Below, one piece after another: positions 38,430-47,131 of a DNA stretch of 64,000 nt. Every line of letters starts with the position of its first letter. The stretch's first letter is position 1. This stretch comes from Cedecea lapagei (GTDB lineage Bacteria; Pseudomonadota; Gammaproteobacteria; Enterobacterales; Enterobacteriaceae). The notes beneath the pieces are model-generated. The model was not told the origin of the DNA, did not search any database, and was given only the letters and a program-made list of their open reading frames with translations. The position numbers and the translations under genes were made by a program. The stretch covers positions 1,860,001 to 1,924,000 of the forward strand of contig NZ_LR134201.1 of NCBI RefSeq assembly GCF_900635955.1, given 5' to 3'.

Positions 38430-40364
38430 ATGCTTCAGGATAACCCGCTGCTCGCGCAGCTAAAACAGCAACTGCATTCCCAGACTCCACGCGCTGAAGG
38501 TGTGGTAAAAGGTACGGAAAAAGGGTTCGGCTTCCTCGAAGTCGACGGCAATAAAAGCTACTTTATTCCGCCGCCGCAGATGAAAAAAGTGATGCACGGC
38601 GACCGTATCAGCGCCGTCATTCACACCGATAAGGACCGTGAGTCTGCCGAGCCGGAAACGCTTATCGAGCCTTTCCTGACGCGTTTTGTTGGCCGCGTTC
38701 AGAAGAAAGACGATCGTCTGTCAATTGTCCCGGATCATCCGCTGCTGAAAGATGCTATTCAGTGCCGTGCCGCACGTGACGTTGAACATGACTTCCAGCA
38801 CGGCGACTGGGCGGTGGCTGAGATGCGCCGCCATCCGCTGAAAGGCGACCGTGGCTTCTACGCCGAGTTAACCCAATTTATCACCTTCGGCGACGATCAC
38901 CTTGCGCCGTGGTGGGTGACACTGTCACGTCACAATCTGGAGCGTGAAGCGCCGGACGGCGTAGCCACCGAAATGCTCGATGATGGCCTGGTGCGGGAAG
39001 ATTTAACCGCGCTGGATTTTGTCACCATCGACAGCGCCAGCACCGAAGATATGGATGATGCGCTGTATGTTGAAGCGCTGGCCGACGGCAAGCTGCAGCT
39101 GACCGTTGCCATCGCCGATCCAACGGCCTGGATTGCGGAAGGCAGCAAGCTCGACGGCATCGCTAAAATCCGCGCCTTCACCAACTATCTGCCTGGCTTC
39201 AACATTCCTATGCTGCCGCGTGAGCTGTCAGACGACCTCTGCTCCCTGCGCCCAAACGTTGTTCGCCCTGTTCTCGCCTGCCGTATGACCATTGAGCAGG
39301 ACGGCGCCATTGCCAGCGACATCCATTTCTTCGCCGCAAATATCGAGTCCAAAGCCAAGCTGGTTTATGACGAAGTCTCTGACTGGCTGGAAGAGAAAGG
39401 TGACTGGAAGCCGCAAACCGAAGAAATTGCGAATCAAATTCGCCTGCTGCAGCGCATTTGCCTGGCCCGTAGCGAGTGGCGTCAGACCCATGCCCTGGTC
39501 TTCAAAGACCGCCCGGACTACCGCTTTATTCTGGGTGAAAAAGGCGAAGTGCTGAATATCGTAGCCGAGCCTCGCCGCATCGCAAACCGCATCGTTGAAG
39601 AGTCGATGATTGCGGCTAACGTCTGTGCCGCCATCGTGCTGCGCGAGAAGCTGGGCTTCGGGATTTATAACGTGCATACCGGCTTTGACCCGGCAAACAC
39701 CGACCAGCTGGCGGCTATGCTGCAGACCCACGGCATCACCGTGGACGCGCAGGAAGTGCTGACCCTGGAAGGTTTCTGCAAGCTGCGTCGCGAACTGGAT
39801 GCTCAGCCTACCGGGTTCCTGGACAGCCGCATTCGCCGTTATCAGTCGTTTGCCGAAATCAGCACCGAGCCTGGCCCGCACTTCGGCCTTGGCCTCGAGG
39901 CCTATGCCACCTGGACTTCACCGATTCGTAAGTTCGGCGATATGGTTAACCATCGCCTGCTGAAAGCGATCATCAAAGGTGAAACGGCCGCTCGTCCGGC
40001 TGAAGACACCACCGTCCAGATGGCGGAGCGCCGCCGTCTGAACCGTATGGCAGAACGCGACGTTGGCGACTGGCTGTATGCCCGTTACCTGAATCCGCAA
40101 GCCGGCACCGATACACGCTTCGCAGCAGAGATTATCGACGTCAGTCGTGGCGGGATGCGCGTGCGCCTCGTTGATAACGGTGCGGTAGCGTTTATTCCTG
40201 CGCCATTCATCCATGCGGTGCGTGACGAGCTGGTTTGCAGTCAGGAAAACGGCACCGTGCAGATTAAAGGCGAAGTCGTTTATAAGGTGACCGACGTTAT
40301 CGACGTGACCATCGCGGAAGTGCGTATGGAAACCCGCAGCGTAATTGCTCGCCCCGCGGTCTGA
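38430..40364 (+). CDS. rnb: Exoribonuclease II
   Basis: Processive 3'-5' hydrolytic RNase, main single-strand RNA degrader. 644 residues, exactly the E. coli length: two cold-shock domains (1-170), RNB catalytic domain (190-520; metal aspartates in DSASTEDMDDALYV) and S1 domain at the end. Start ATG 38430 (MLQDNPLLAQL). Confidence 0.98.
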   Translation: MLQDNPLLAQLKQQLHSQTPRAEGVVKGTEKGFGFLEVDGNKSYFIPPPQMKKVMHGDRISAVIHTDKDRESAEPETLIEPFLTRFVGRVQKKDDRLSIVPDHPLLKDAIQCRAARDVEHDFQHGDWAVAEMRRHPLKGDRGFYAELTQFITFGDDHLAPWWVTLSRHNLEREAPDGVATEMLDDGLVREDLTALDFVTIDSASTEDMDDALYVEALADGKLQLTVAIADPTAWIAEGSKLDGIAKIRAFTNYLPGFNIPMLPRELSDDLCSLRPNVVRPVLACRMTIEQDGAIASDIHFFAANIESKAKLVYDEVSDWLEEKGDWKPQTEEIANQIRLLQRICLARSEWRQTHALVFKDRPDYRFILGEKGEVLNIVAEPRRIANRIVEESMIAANVCAAIVLREKLGFGIYNVHTGFDPANTDQLAAMLQTHGITVDAQEVLTLEGFCKLRRELDAQPTGFLDSRIRRYQSFAEISTEPGPHFGLGLEAYATWTSPIRKFGDMVNHRLLKAIIKGETAARPAEDTTVQMAERRRLNRMAERDVGDWLYARYLNPQAGTDTRFAAEIIDVSRGGMRVRLVDNGAVAFIPAPFIHAVRDELVCSQENGTVQIKGEVVYKVTDVIDVTIAEVRMETRSVIARPAV

Positions 40365-40381
40365 TCCTGAGGCACGCAGTG

Positions 40382-40411
40382 AAAGCCGGGCGCTCTGCCC
40401 GGCTTTTTTAT
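40382..40411 (+). terminator. Terminator of rnb
   Basis: 10-bp stem AAAGCCGGGC / GCCCGGCTTT with a 5-base loop, followed by TTTTTA; 17 bases after the stop codon. Confidence 0.92.
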
Positions 40412-40556
40412 GCCCGCGGCTCCCTGCGCCGACGTAAAGCACATCCTCTGCAAAAACAAGATCTTTTCCTCTTTACCGGGGCTTTAACATCAGCTTTCTG
40501 TTGCTACTATAAATAATAGATTTGGGTGATGATTTCCCTGAGGCTCAGGAGCAAGA

Positions 40557-42548
40557 ATGAAAGACGATGCAGAGCAGAACCTGCTTTATCGTTATCTGGG
40601 GACGAGCAGCCCCTACTGGCGTTTACCGGCTGACAGTAACGCCCTACAACTGGCGGCCAGTGAAGATTCTGACACCGGTCGGGTCGTGGCGCTGGAACCT
40701 GCGCAGGCAGACGAAATTCGGCAGATGACGGTGATCACTTCCAGCCTGACCATGACGCTGTCGCTGTTCGGCACCGAGGTACCGGTGCATATGGTGGGCC
40801 GAAAAGTGTCAAAACGTGAATGGGCAGGCACCGCATCGGCCTGGCACGATACCCGTTCGGTGGCGCGAGATCTGGTGCAGGGCCTCTCTTTTGCAGAGCA
40901 GGTGGTCTCTGAAGCCAATTCCGTAATAGTGATCCTTGATAAACAGGGAAATATTCAGCGCTTCAACCGGCTAAGTGAAGAGTACACCGGGATGAAAGAG
41001 CACGAGGTCATCGGCCAGAACGTTTTCAGGCTGTTTATGAGCCGCAGCGAAGCCGCCGCCTCAAAGCGCAATATCAGCGGTTTTTTCCGCAACGGCAGCT
41101 CCTATGAGGTCGAACGGTGGGTAAAAACCCGAAAAGGCCAGCGGCTGTTTTTATTCCGCAATAAGTTTGTGCACAGCGGCAGCGGCAAAAACGAAATCTA
41201 CCTGATTTGCTCCGGAACCGACATCACCGAAGAGCGCCGTGCTCAGGAGCGCCTGCGGGTGCTGGCGAATACGGATACGATCACCGGCTTGCCAAACCGC
41301 AACGCCATTTACGATCTGATCGCCGACGCCATAGAGAAGCGTGAAGAGGCCCAGGTTGGCATCGTCTATCTGGATCTCGATAACTTTAAAAAAGTGAACG
41401 ATGCCTACGGCCACATGTTTGGCGATCAGCTGCTGCAGGCCGTTTCACTGGCGATTTTAAGCTGCCTTGAAGAGGGCCAGGTGCTGGCTCGCCTCGGCGG
41501 TGATGAATTTATCGTGCTGGCGACCAACACCTCGCAGGGCTCGCTGGAGGCGATGTCCTCCCGCATTTTAACCCGTCTGAAACAGCCCTTCCGAATCGGC
41601 CTGATTGAGGTCTATAGCGGCTGTTCGCTGGGCATTTCTCTTGCCCCGCAGCATGGCGAGGAGCGAGAGAACCTGATTCGCAATGCCGATACGGCCATGT
41701 ACACGGCAAAAGAGAGCGGCCGCGGTAAGTTTTGTGTGTTTTCGCCGGAGATGAATCAGCGGGTCTTTGAGTATTTGTGGCTCGATACCAATCTGCGCAA
41801 AGCGCTGGATAACGACCAGCTGGTGATCCACTACCAGCCGAAGATAACCTGCCGAGGCGAAGTCCGTAGCCTGGAGGCGCTGGTACGCTGGCAGTCCCCG
41901 GAGCGCGGGCTGATCCCTCCTCTGGACTTTATCTCCTACGCCGAAGAGTCCGGCCTGATTGTGCCTCTGGGCCGCTGGGTGATGGTTAGCGTTGTGCAGC
42001 AGGTGGCGAAGTGGCGGAAGAGCGGCATCAATCTGCGCGTGGCGGTTAACGTTTCGGCTCGCCAGCTTGCCGACCAGACTCTCCTTAGCGACCTCAAACA
42101 GGCGCTGAAAGATCTGAATTTCGACTACTGCCCGATCGACGTTGAGCTGACCGAAAGCTGTCTTATTGAGAATGAAGAGCTGGCGCTCTCGGTCATTAAG
42201 CAGTTCAGCCAGTTGGGGGCGCAGGTCCATCTCGATGACTTCGGCACCGGCTATTCATCTCTATCGCAGCTGGCTCGCTTTCCTATCGATGCGATTAAGC
42301 TGGATCAGTCTTTTGTGCGCGACGTGCATAAGCATTCGGTCTCCCAGTCGCTGGTCAGGGCTATTGTAGCCGTTGCCCAGGCGCTCAATTTGCAGGTCAT
42401 TGCTGAGGGAGTGGAAAATCAAAAAGAAGACGCCTTCCTTACCAGGAACGGCGTCAACGAACGGCAGGGTTTTTTATTCGCGAAACCTATGCCCGCAGCC
42501 GTATTCGAGCGATGGTTTAAACGCTACCGGGCCAGTACAAAAGGCTAG
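40557..42548 (+). CDS. pdeR: Cyclic-di-GMP phosphodiesterase PdeR / RpfR (PAS-GGDEF-EAL)
   Basis: 663 residues. N-terminal domain (1-105) then PAS (about 110-225), GGDEF (245-405; RLGGDEFIV) and EAL (420-655; SLEALVRWQ, ELTESCLIE, LDDFGTGYSS, IAEGVE). All EAL catalytic residues are seen, so phosphodiesterase activity is expected. In E. coli this gene is pdeR (yciR), a trigger enzyme for curli. In Cronobacter and Burkholderia the orthologue RpfR binds cis-2 fatty acids in PAS and RpfF in its N-terminal domain. Here it meets rpfF end to end, with overlapping stop codons (42545-42548), so the receptor function is likely. Confidence 0.95.
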   Translation: MKDDAEQNLLYRYLGTSSPYWRLPADSNALQLAASEDSDTGRVVALEPAQADEIRQMTVITSSLTMTLSLFGTEVPVHMVGRKVSKREWAGTASAWHDTRSVARDLVQGLSFAEQVVSEANSVIVILDKQGNIQRFNRLSEEYTGMKEHEVIGQNVFRLFMSRSEAAASKRNISGFFRNGSSYEVERWVKTRKGQRLFLFRNKFVHSGSGKNEIYLICSGTDITEERRAQERLRVLANTDTITGLPNRNAIYDLIADAIEKREEAQVGIVYLDLDNFKKVNDAYGHMFGDQLLQAVSLAILSCLEEGQVLARLGGDEFIVLATNTSQGSLEAMSSRILTRLKQPFRIGLIEVYSGCSLGISLAPQHGEERENLIRNADTAMYTAKESGRGKFCVFSPEMNQRVFEYLWLDTNLRKALDNDQLVIHYQPKITCRGEVRSLEALVRWQSPERGLIPPLDFISYAEESGLIVPLGRWVMVSVVQQVAKWRKSGINLRVAVNVSARQLADQTLLSDLKQALKDLNFDYCPIDVELTESCLIENEELALSVIKQFSQLGAQVHLDDFGTGYSSLSQLARFPIDAIKLDQSFVRDVHKHSVSQSLVRAIVAVAQALNLQVIAEGVENQKEDAFLTRNGVNERQGFLFAKPMPAAVFERWFKRYRASTKG

Positions 42549-43414
42549 CTAGCTTTACGCAAAGCCGTCGAGGTATGGCGGTTTTGCAGCTGCACAAGCC
42601 GCTCCATGTAGGCGATGTCTTTGGCCTCCAGACAAAATGCGGCATCCACCCAGTCCTCGGTGATGTCCATCAGCTCCGAACGCGGTAGCTGCAGCACCCG
42701 CTGCCGCGCACGAAGCATCGCCTTTACGCCGTTTAATTTAGGCTGAAGGGTATCGATAAAGGTGCGCGTGGCCAGATAGCCTTGACCCGGCTCAAACAGC
42801 TGATCCACTAAACCATGCTGGTGATACCACTCCGCCGTGTGGGACTCCCCTTTATATATAAGCTCCTCCGCAAGCTTCATGCCGGAACGGCGAGCCACCA
42901 GCGAGTAAGCGCCCATGCCGGGAAACAGGTTAAATGCGATTTCAGGGAAGCCCAGCCTTGCGTCACGCTGTCCCAGAACGAAATGGTGCGCCAACGCGGC
43001 TTCAAACCCGCCGCCAAGGGCACTTCCTTCGACCATCGCCAGACTGATGGCCCCGCTATCAAAACCGCGCGATGCGGCATGAACGCAGTCAACGCACGCC
43101 CGTGCGTAGGCGCGGAGCGCTTCACGACGCCCGTTGCGAATAGTTTCAATAAAAAACCCCAAATCCCCGCCGGTATTGTACATGCCGGGGACCAGCGAAC
43201 CGGTAACCCAGAAATCAACTTTGAATCCGGCCTTCTGGACGATATAGCCCAGGTTCATGATCTCCTCGATAAGCTCGTGATTAAAGCAGGGACGCGGGCG
43301 GGAGCGAAGCATCATCCAGACGGTACGTCGTTCTTCTTCGTAATATCCAGACAGTTGAGTGAAACGTGCAGTATCGGTAAAGAGTTTGCAGGTGGGTTGG
43401 TTGATAACTGTCAT
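42545..43414 (-). CDS. rpfF: DSF-type fatty-acid signal synthase RpfF
   Basis: Crotonase-fold enzyme that makes cis-2-unsaturated fatty acids of the DSF/BDSF class from acyl-ACP by dehydration and thioester cleavage. 289 residues from ATG 43414 (MTVINQPTCK) behind GAGGA, the length of the Xanthomonas enzyme; an upstream GTG/ATG would add 11. The two catalytic glutamates are placed 20 residues apart: E138 in GGGFEAAL and E158 in FPEIAFN, matching the known E141/E161 pair. The gene is absent from E. coli K-12 next to pdeR. Convergent with pdeR/rpfR, which is the expected receptor. Confidence 0.9.
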   Translation of the reverse strand: MTVINQPTCKLFTDTARFTQLSGYYEEERRTVWMMLRSRPRPCFNHELIEEIMNLGYIVQKAGFKVDFWVTGSLVPGMYNTGGDLGFFIETIRNGRREALRAYARACVDCVHAASRGFDSGAISLAMVEGSALGGGFEAALAHHFVLGQRDARLGFPEIAFNLFPGMGAYSLVARRSGMKLAEELIYKGESHTAEWYHQHGLVDQLFEPGQGYLATRTFIDTLQPKLNGVKAMLRARQRVLQLPRSELMDITEDWVDAAFCLEAKDIAYMERLVQLQNRHTSTALRKAS

Positions 43415-43636
43415 AGCCAGATCCTCATAAAATGAATGTGCGGTCATCGCAGGATCAGACTAATCCACGGCTATTGTTTGATGAATGTGGAGCAGAGATT
43501 AATAATTAATACTTATATGTTGTGCGATAATTTATTGCACAATAAGGTCAGGAATTCGCCGCTCACCCTTCTCTTTAGCGCCTATTTTTTGCATTATGGG
43601 TGCATGATTCATTCGCCATTACCGACAGGATTAATA

Positions 43637-43819
43637 ATGCCAACCCTGGATCCGCAGCAGCTTGCCAAACGTATCGATACCGTGCTGGATATTTTGGTTG
43701 CCAAAGATTATGCCTCAGCGATAAACAACCTTGAGATCCTCAAGGCCGAATTACTGAGCGTAGATAACGACGGGAATAAACACGGCGGCGAGCCAAAAAA
43801 ATCGCCGTGGGAAATTTAA
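43637..43819 (+). CDS. yciZ: UPF0509 small protein YciZ
   Basis: 60 residues, MPTLDPQQLAKRIDTVLDIL to KKSPWEI, matching E. coli YciZ in the IDTVLDILVA and NLEILKAELL blocks and the C-terminal PWEI. Function unknown. A longer ORF reaching back to 43436 has no binding site and is not the gene. Between pdeR/rpfF and the rcn genes. Confidence 0.9.
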   Translation: MPTLDPQQLAKRIDTVLDILVAKDYASAINNLEILKAELLSVDNDGNKHGGEPKKSPWEI

Positions 43820-43832
43820 CGCCTTCTCTGAC

Positions 43833-43866
43833 AAAAGCAGCCCAACAAAAAGGCTGCTTTTTCTTT
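43833..43866. terminator. Bidirectional terminator between yciZ and rcnA
   Basis: Stem AAAAGCAGCC / GGCTGCTTTT with a 9-base A-rich loop; TTCTTT follows on the plus strand, TTGTCAG on the minus strand. Confidence 0.88.
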
Positions 43867-43887
43867 ATGCCTCTTCCCTGAACTGTA

Positions 43888-44997
43888 TTAGTGACCCAGC
43901 CCGCCCCATCCCTGAATAGCCATATATAGTCCCATCGCAGCAATCAGAGCGCTTGAAAAGTATGGCGCTTTTCTGGCAAATGCGCTGAATCCACTCCAGC
44001 GCTTTGCCACCTGACGGACGCCCACCGCCGCGCTGACGCCGACCGTGACTAGCGTCAGCGCAAGGCCAAGGCTAAAACAAACCACCAGCGTGGCGCCCAA
44101 AGTCAGCGCTTTAAGCTGCATACAGATCAGCAATACCGTGATAGCGGCCGGGCATGGAATCAAACCGCCTGTCAGGCCAAACAGCAGAATTTGCCCGTTG
44201 GTCACCTCTTTATTGCTAAAACGCCGCTTAATATCATTGGCATGCGCCAGCTCATGCGCGTCCTGATACTCCTTCGACCCAACATCGAGACCTTCTGTTC
44301 CGGAATGATCGTGGTGATGTTCATGAAACTCCACTTCGTAATCATGACTGTGCCCGCGGTGGCCAAATGAGAGACGCACGTTAAAGTTATGAGGTTCAGG
44401 GATGGGCGAAGTCGACTCCATGTAACCTCCGCAATCCACAAACTTGAAAACCTGCGAACTCTCTCTTCCTTCGCGCTGAGTCTCCAGAGCGATATTTCCC
44501 GCCTCCAATTTTCTTCGGCTAAGGTTGCGTAAACGCCAGCGGGGAGCCTGCCCTTCTTCAAAGATGGAAAGCTCAACATAACCATGACCGGTATCAATCC
44601 GTTTTGTTTCATCATGATGGTGATGTCCGCTTTCCTGCGACTCTGCGAGCCAGTTTTTCTCTCCGCGCCAGGTGCGCCAGAACATCCAGAATGCCGTAGC
44701 GAGAATAATGACGGCGGAAATCAATTGCAGCCAGGGTTCGGCGGATTCCGCAGTGAAACGTTTACTGATGTACATCCCGCCAAACGCAATAAGCCAGACG
44801 ATGGCCGTGTGGGATAGCGTCGCCGCCAGCCCAAGCATAGCCGCCTGCCTGGCGGTACCTTTAATAGCGATGATAAATGCGGCCATCATCGTTTTCGAAT
44901 GCCCGGGTTCAAGGCCGTGCAGTGCGCCAAGCAGAATTGCGCTGGGGATAAAGAACCAGGCGTTGCCTTGTTGGAAAAGCGTTGTGAATTCAGTCAT
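43888..44997 (-). CDS. rcnA: Nickel/cobalt efflux protein RcnA
   Basis: Inner-membrane exporter of Ni(II) and Co(II). 369 residues: an N-terminal pair of helices with HGLEPGHSKTMM (metal motif), a long histidine-rich cytoplasmic loop (HHHHDETK, RGHSHDYE, HEHHHDH; residues 125-240) and four C-terminal helices with GLIPCPAAI. Longer than E. coli RcnA (274), mainly in the loop. Start ATG 44997 (MTEFTTLF). Divergent from rcnR; two RcnR sites lie between. Confidence 0.93.
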   Translation of the reverse strand: MTEFTTLFQQGNAWFFIPSAILLGALHGLEPGHSKTMMAAFIIAIKGTARQAAMLGLAATLSHTAIVWLIAFGGMYISKRFTAESAEPWLQLISAVIILATAFWMFWRTWRGEKNWLAESQESGHHHHDETKRIDTGHGYVELSIFEEGQAPRWRLRNLSRRKLEAGNIALETQREGRESSQVFKFVDCGGYMESTSPIPEPHNFNVRLSFGHRGHSHDYEVEFHEHHHDHSGTEGLDVGSKEYQDAHELAHANDIKRRFSNKEVTNGQILLFGLTGGLIPCPAAITVLLICMQLKALTLGATLVVCFSLGLALTLVTVGVSAAVGVRQVAKRWSGFSAFARKAPYFSSALIAAMGLYMAIQGWGGLGH

Positions 44998-45033
44998 GAG
45001 GATCGTTCTTGCTGAGATGTGGGATCTAAATTC

Positions 45034-45048
45034 TACTCCCCCCCAGTA
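45034..45048. promoter_or_regulatory. RcnR operator 1
   Basis: TACTCCCCCCCAGTA, the TACT-N-C6-AGTA pattern of RcnR sites. Lies 36 bases before the rcnA start, so binding would block rcnA transcription. Confidence 0.9.
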
Positions 45049-45053
45049 TAAAA

Positions 45054-45068
45054 TACTACCCCCCAGTA
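45054..45068. promoter_or_regulatory. RcnR operator 2
   Basis: TACTACCCCCCAGTA, a second RcnR site 20 bases from the first (start to start, two helical turns). It is 48 bases before rcnR and suggests autoregulation as well as control of rcnA. Confidence 0.9.
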
Positions 45069-45115
45069 GATTTGTGTGAGTATCATTATAAAGATCTTCT
45101 TAGAGGGTAAACCGC

Positions 45116-45388
45116 ATGTCACATACCATCCGCGATAAGCAAAAACTGAAAGCCCGTGCCAGCAAAATTCAGGGACAGGTGATTGCGCTAAAAAAGATGC
45201 TTGATGAGCCACATGAGTGCGCGGCCGTATTGCAGCAAATCGCCGCCATACGAGGTGCAGTTAATGGCTTAATGCGCGAGGTGATTAAGGGGCATCTTAC
45301 GGAGCATATCGTGCATGAAGTGGATGAGGTGAAGCGTGAAGAGGATCTCGACGTGATCCTGAAGGTGCTGGACTCTTACATTAAATAA
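45116..45388 (+). CDS. rcnR: Ni/Co-responsive repressor RcnR
   Basis: CsoR/RcnR-family all-helical tetramer of 90 residues, length of E. coli. Metal ligands: Cys35 in EPHECAAV, His3 (MSHTIR), His60 and His64 in GHLTEHIVHE. Binds the G-tracts in the rcnA-rcnR gap and releases with nickel or cobalt. GAGGGTAAACCGC precedes ATG 45116. Confidence 0.96.
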   Translation: MSHTIRDKQKLKARASKIQGQVIALKKMLDEPHECAAVLQQIAAIRGAVNGLMREVIKGHLTEHIVHEVDEVKREEDLDVILKVLDSYIK

Positions 45389-45401
45389 GCTTTGCGTGAA
45401 A

Positions 45402-45420
45402 GCCACCGCCGAACGGTGGC
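45402..45420. terminator. Hairpin between rcnR and fsaA
   Basis: 7-bp stem GCCACCG / CGGTGGC with CCGAA loop. No clear T-run, so a weak or bidirectional terminator between the two convergent genes. Confidence 0.6.
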
Positions 45421-45428
45421 CGTAAAGA

Positions 45429-46091
45429 CTAGAGCGTTAAGGATCCAAAAGCGCCCTGCCAGTCTTTTTCAAACCCGCCAATTGCCGCCGTTACCGCCGG
45501 GGTGACCAGGATTTGCTCGACCACATCAATGGGCAGCGTGATCGCTTCGCAGCCGGCCAGAAGGCACGACATCGCCTGATGCGGCGTGCGGAAACTTGCC
45601 GCCAGCACTTTAGCGTCAGGCGCGTGCAGCGTTAAAAGCTGCTGCAGATCCTGCACCATCTGAATTCCGTCCCCGCCCTGAGCATCCAGCCTGTTCACAT
45701 AAGGCGCAACATATTCAGCGCCCGCCAGCGCGGCCAGCAGCCCTTGCGCTGCGCCATAAACCGCCGTACCCAGCGTCGGGATATCCATTAACTTAAGCTG
45801 CTTAAGCGCCGCAAGCCCTTCCGGAGTGGCAGGAACCTTCACAACCAGCCCCGGTACGCGTGCGGTTAACAGCTGCGCTTCTTTCACCATTTCATCCGCA
45901 TGGCTGGCTATCACCTGGGCGAAAAGCTTGCCTTCTCCGCCAAGCGCATCCTGCAGCGCAGGGAGCACTTCCCACAGGGAAATACCGGCTTTAGCAACAA
46001 TTGAAGGGTTGGTCGTGACGCCCTGCAGCGGCAGAACCCGGGCAAGACGCTTAACGGCGGCTACATCAGCGGTATCTAAATACAGTTCCAT
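45429..46091 (-). CDS. fsaA: Fructose-6-phosphate aldolase
   Basis: Transaldolase-like class I aldolase splitting fructose 6-phosphate to dihydroxyacetone and glyceraldehyde 3-phosphate. 220 residues from ATG 46091 (MELYLDTADV), the E. coli length; the longer frame upstream has no support. Schiff-base lysine in VVKVPATPEG. Divergent from pflE with 135 bases between; in E. coli fsaA also neighbours ybiYW, so the three travel together. Product is decameric and cytosolic. Confidence 0.95.
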   Translation of the reverse strand: MELYLDTADVAAVKRLARVLPLQGVTTNPSIVAKAGISLWEVLPALQDALGGEGKLFAQVIASHADEMVKEAQLLTARVPGLVVKVPATPEGLAALKQLKLMDIPTLGTAVYGAAQGLLAALAGAEYVAPYVNRLDAQGGDGIQMVQDLQQLLTLHAPDAKVLAASFRTPHQAMSCLLAGCEAITLPIDVVEQILVTPAVTAAIGGFEKDWQGAFGSLTL

Positions 46092-46156
46092 TACGCTCTC
46101 CAGAAGTTGAGTCAACTCTCATTGACGGCATCATAACCCGGCCGTCGATTGTTTAG

Positions 46157-46170
46157 CTGATCAATATCAA
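46157..46170 (+). promoter_or_regulatory. Candidate FNR box upstream of pflE
   Basis: CTGATCAATATCAA, nine of ten positions of TTGAT-N4-ATCAA. It lies 57 bases before the pflE start and would fit anaerobic induction of an oxygen-sensitive glycyl radical system. Confidence 0.55.
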
Positions 46171-46174
46171 TATA

Positions 46175-46190
46175 ACTTTCATTCGAAAGT
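46175..46190. promoter_or_regulatory. Inverted repeat, candidate operator of the pflE/fsaA region
   Basis: ACTTTC-ATTC-GAAAGT. A perfect 6-bp palindrome of the CTTTC/GAAAG type used by several DeoR-family repressors; another GAAAG lies at 46203. YciT, encoded downstream, is the obvious candidate to bind it. Confidence 0.45.
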
Positions 46191-46226
46191 AATTTAATTT
46201 ACGAAAGAAACACGGAGAGCTATATC

Positions 46227-47126
46227 ATGCTGTTCAATATCCAGCGCTACTCTACCCATGATGGCCCGGGGATCCGCACGGTCGTCTTCCTGAAAGGCTG
46301 CTCCCTGGGCTGCCGGTGGTGCCAGAACCCGGAAAGCTGCTCCCGGGAATGCGATATCTTGCTGGACCGTCGCCTTTGTCTTGCCGGCTGCGATCTTTGT
46401 CAGCAGGCTGCGCCGGAGGTAGTTTCTCGTGCTGGAGATGAGCTGATCATCGCTCGCGGCAAACTTGACGAAGGCGCGATAAGTTCGCTCCGGGATTGCT
46501 GCCCGACGCAGGCGCTGACCGTCTGCGGTGAGGAAAAAACAGCGGACGCCATTATGACCGCCGTCCTTCGTGATAAACCTTTTTATCTCCGGAGCGGAGG
46601 AGGCATCACGCTGTCCGGCGGCGAGCCCTTTATGCAGCCCGAGCTGGCTAAAGAGTTGCTGCAACGAAGCAAAGATGCCGACCTGCACACTGCCGTGGAG
46701 TCCTGCCTGCACGTTCCCTGGAAATACCTGGAACCTTCGCTGCCCTTTTTAGATCTGCTGCTGGCCGACCTCAAGCATGTAGACAAGGCGCGTTTTCACG
46801 CGTGGACCGACGGCAGCGCCGAGCGGGTGATGGATAATTTTCGCAGGCTTGCCGCCTGCGGTGTAGCAATGACCCTCCGCGTACCGCTCATTCCCGATTT
46901 TAATGCTGATGAACGCTCCATTCGCGCCATCACCGATTTTGCCGCCGATGAGATCGGCGCAAAGTCGATCCATTTTCTGCCCTACCACACCCTGGGCATC
47001 CATAAATATCACCTGTTGGGGAAGCCCTATCTGGCCGCCAGCAAGCCGCTTGATGCGCCAGAACTTCTGCATTTTGCCGAACAGTACGCCAGCCAAAAAG
47101 GCATGACAGCCTGGATTAGAGGATAA
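46227..47126 (+). CDS. pflE: Glycyl radical enzyme activase PflE (YbiY)
   Basis: Radical SAM enzyme that installs the glycyl radical in its partner. 299 residues. SAM cluster motif GCSLGCRWCQNP (C-x3-C-x2-C), extra ferredoxin-type cysteines LCLAGCDLC and RDCCPTQA (residues 50-95) that mark activases of dehydratase-type enzymes, and SGGEPFMQ. Start ATG 46227 behind GGAGAG. pflF begins 5 bases after the stop. Confidence 0.93.
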   Translation: MLFNIQRYSTHDGPGIRTVVFLKGCSLGCRWCQNPESCSRECDILLDRRLCLAGCDLCQQAAPEVVSRAGDELIIARGKLDEGAISSLRDCCPTQALTVCGEEKTADAIMTAVLRDKPFYLRSGGGITLSGGEPFMQPELAKELLQRSKDADLHTAVESCLHVPWKYLEPSLPFLDLLLADLKHVDKARFHAWTDGSAERVMDNFRRLAACGVAMTLRVPLIPDFNADERSIRAITDFAADEIGAKSIHFLPYHTLGIHKYHLLGKPYLAASKPLDAPELLHFAEQYASQKGMTAWIRG

Positions 47127-47131
47127 CCATC

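Noticed and set aside
39228..39881. 217-codon ORF opposite rnb
   Set aside because: Antisense shadow without ribosome binding site.
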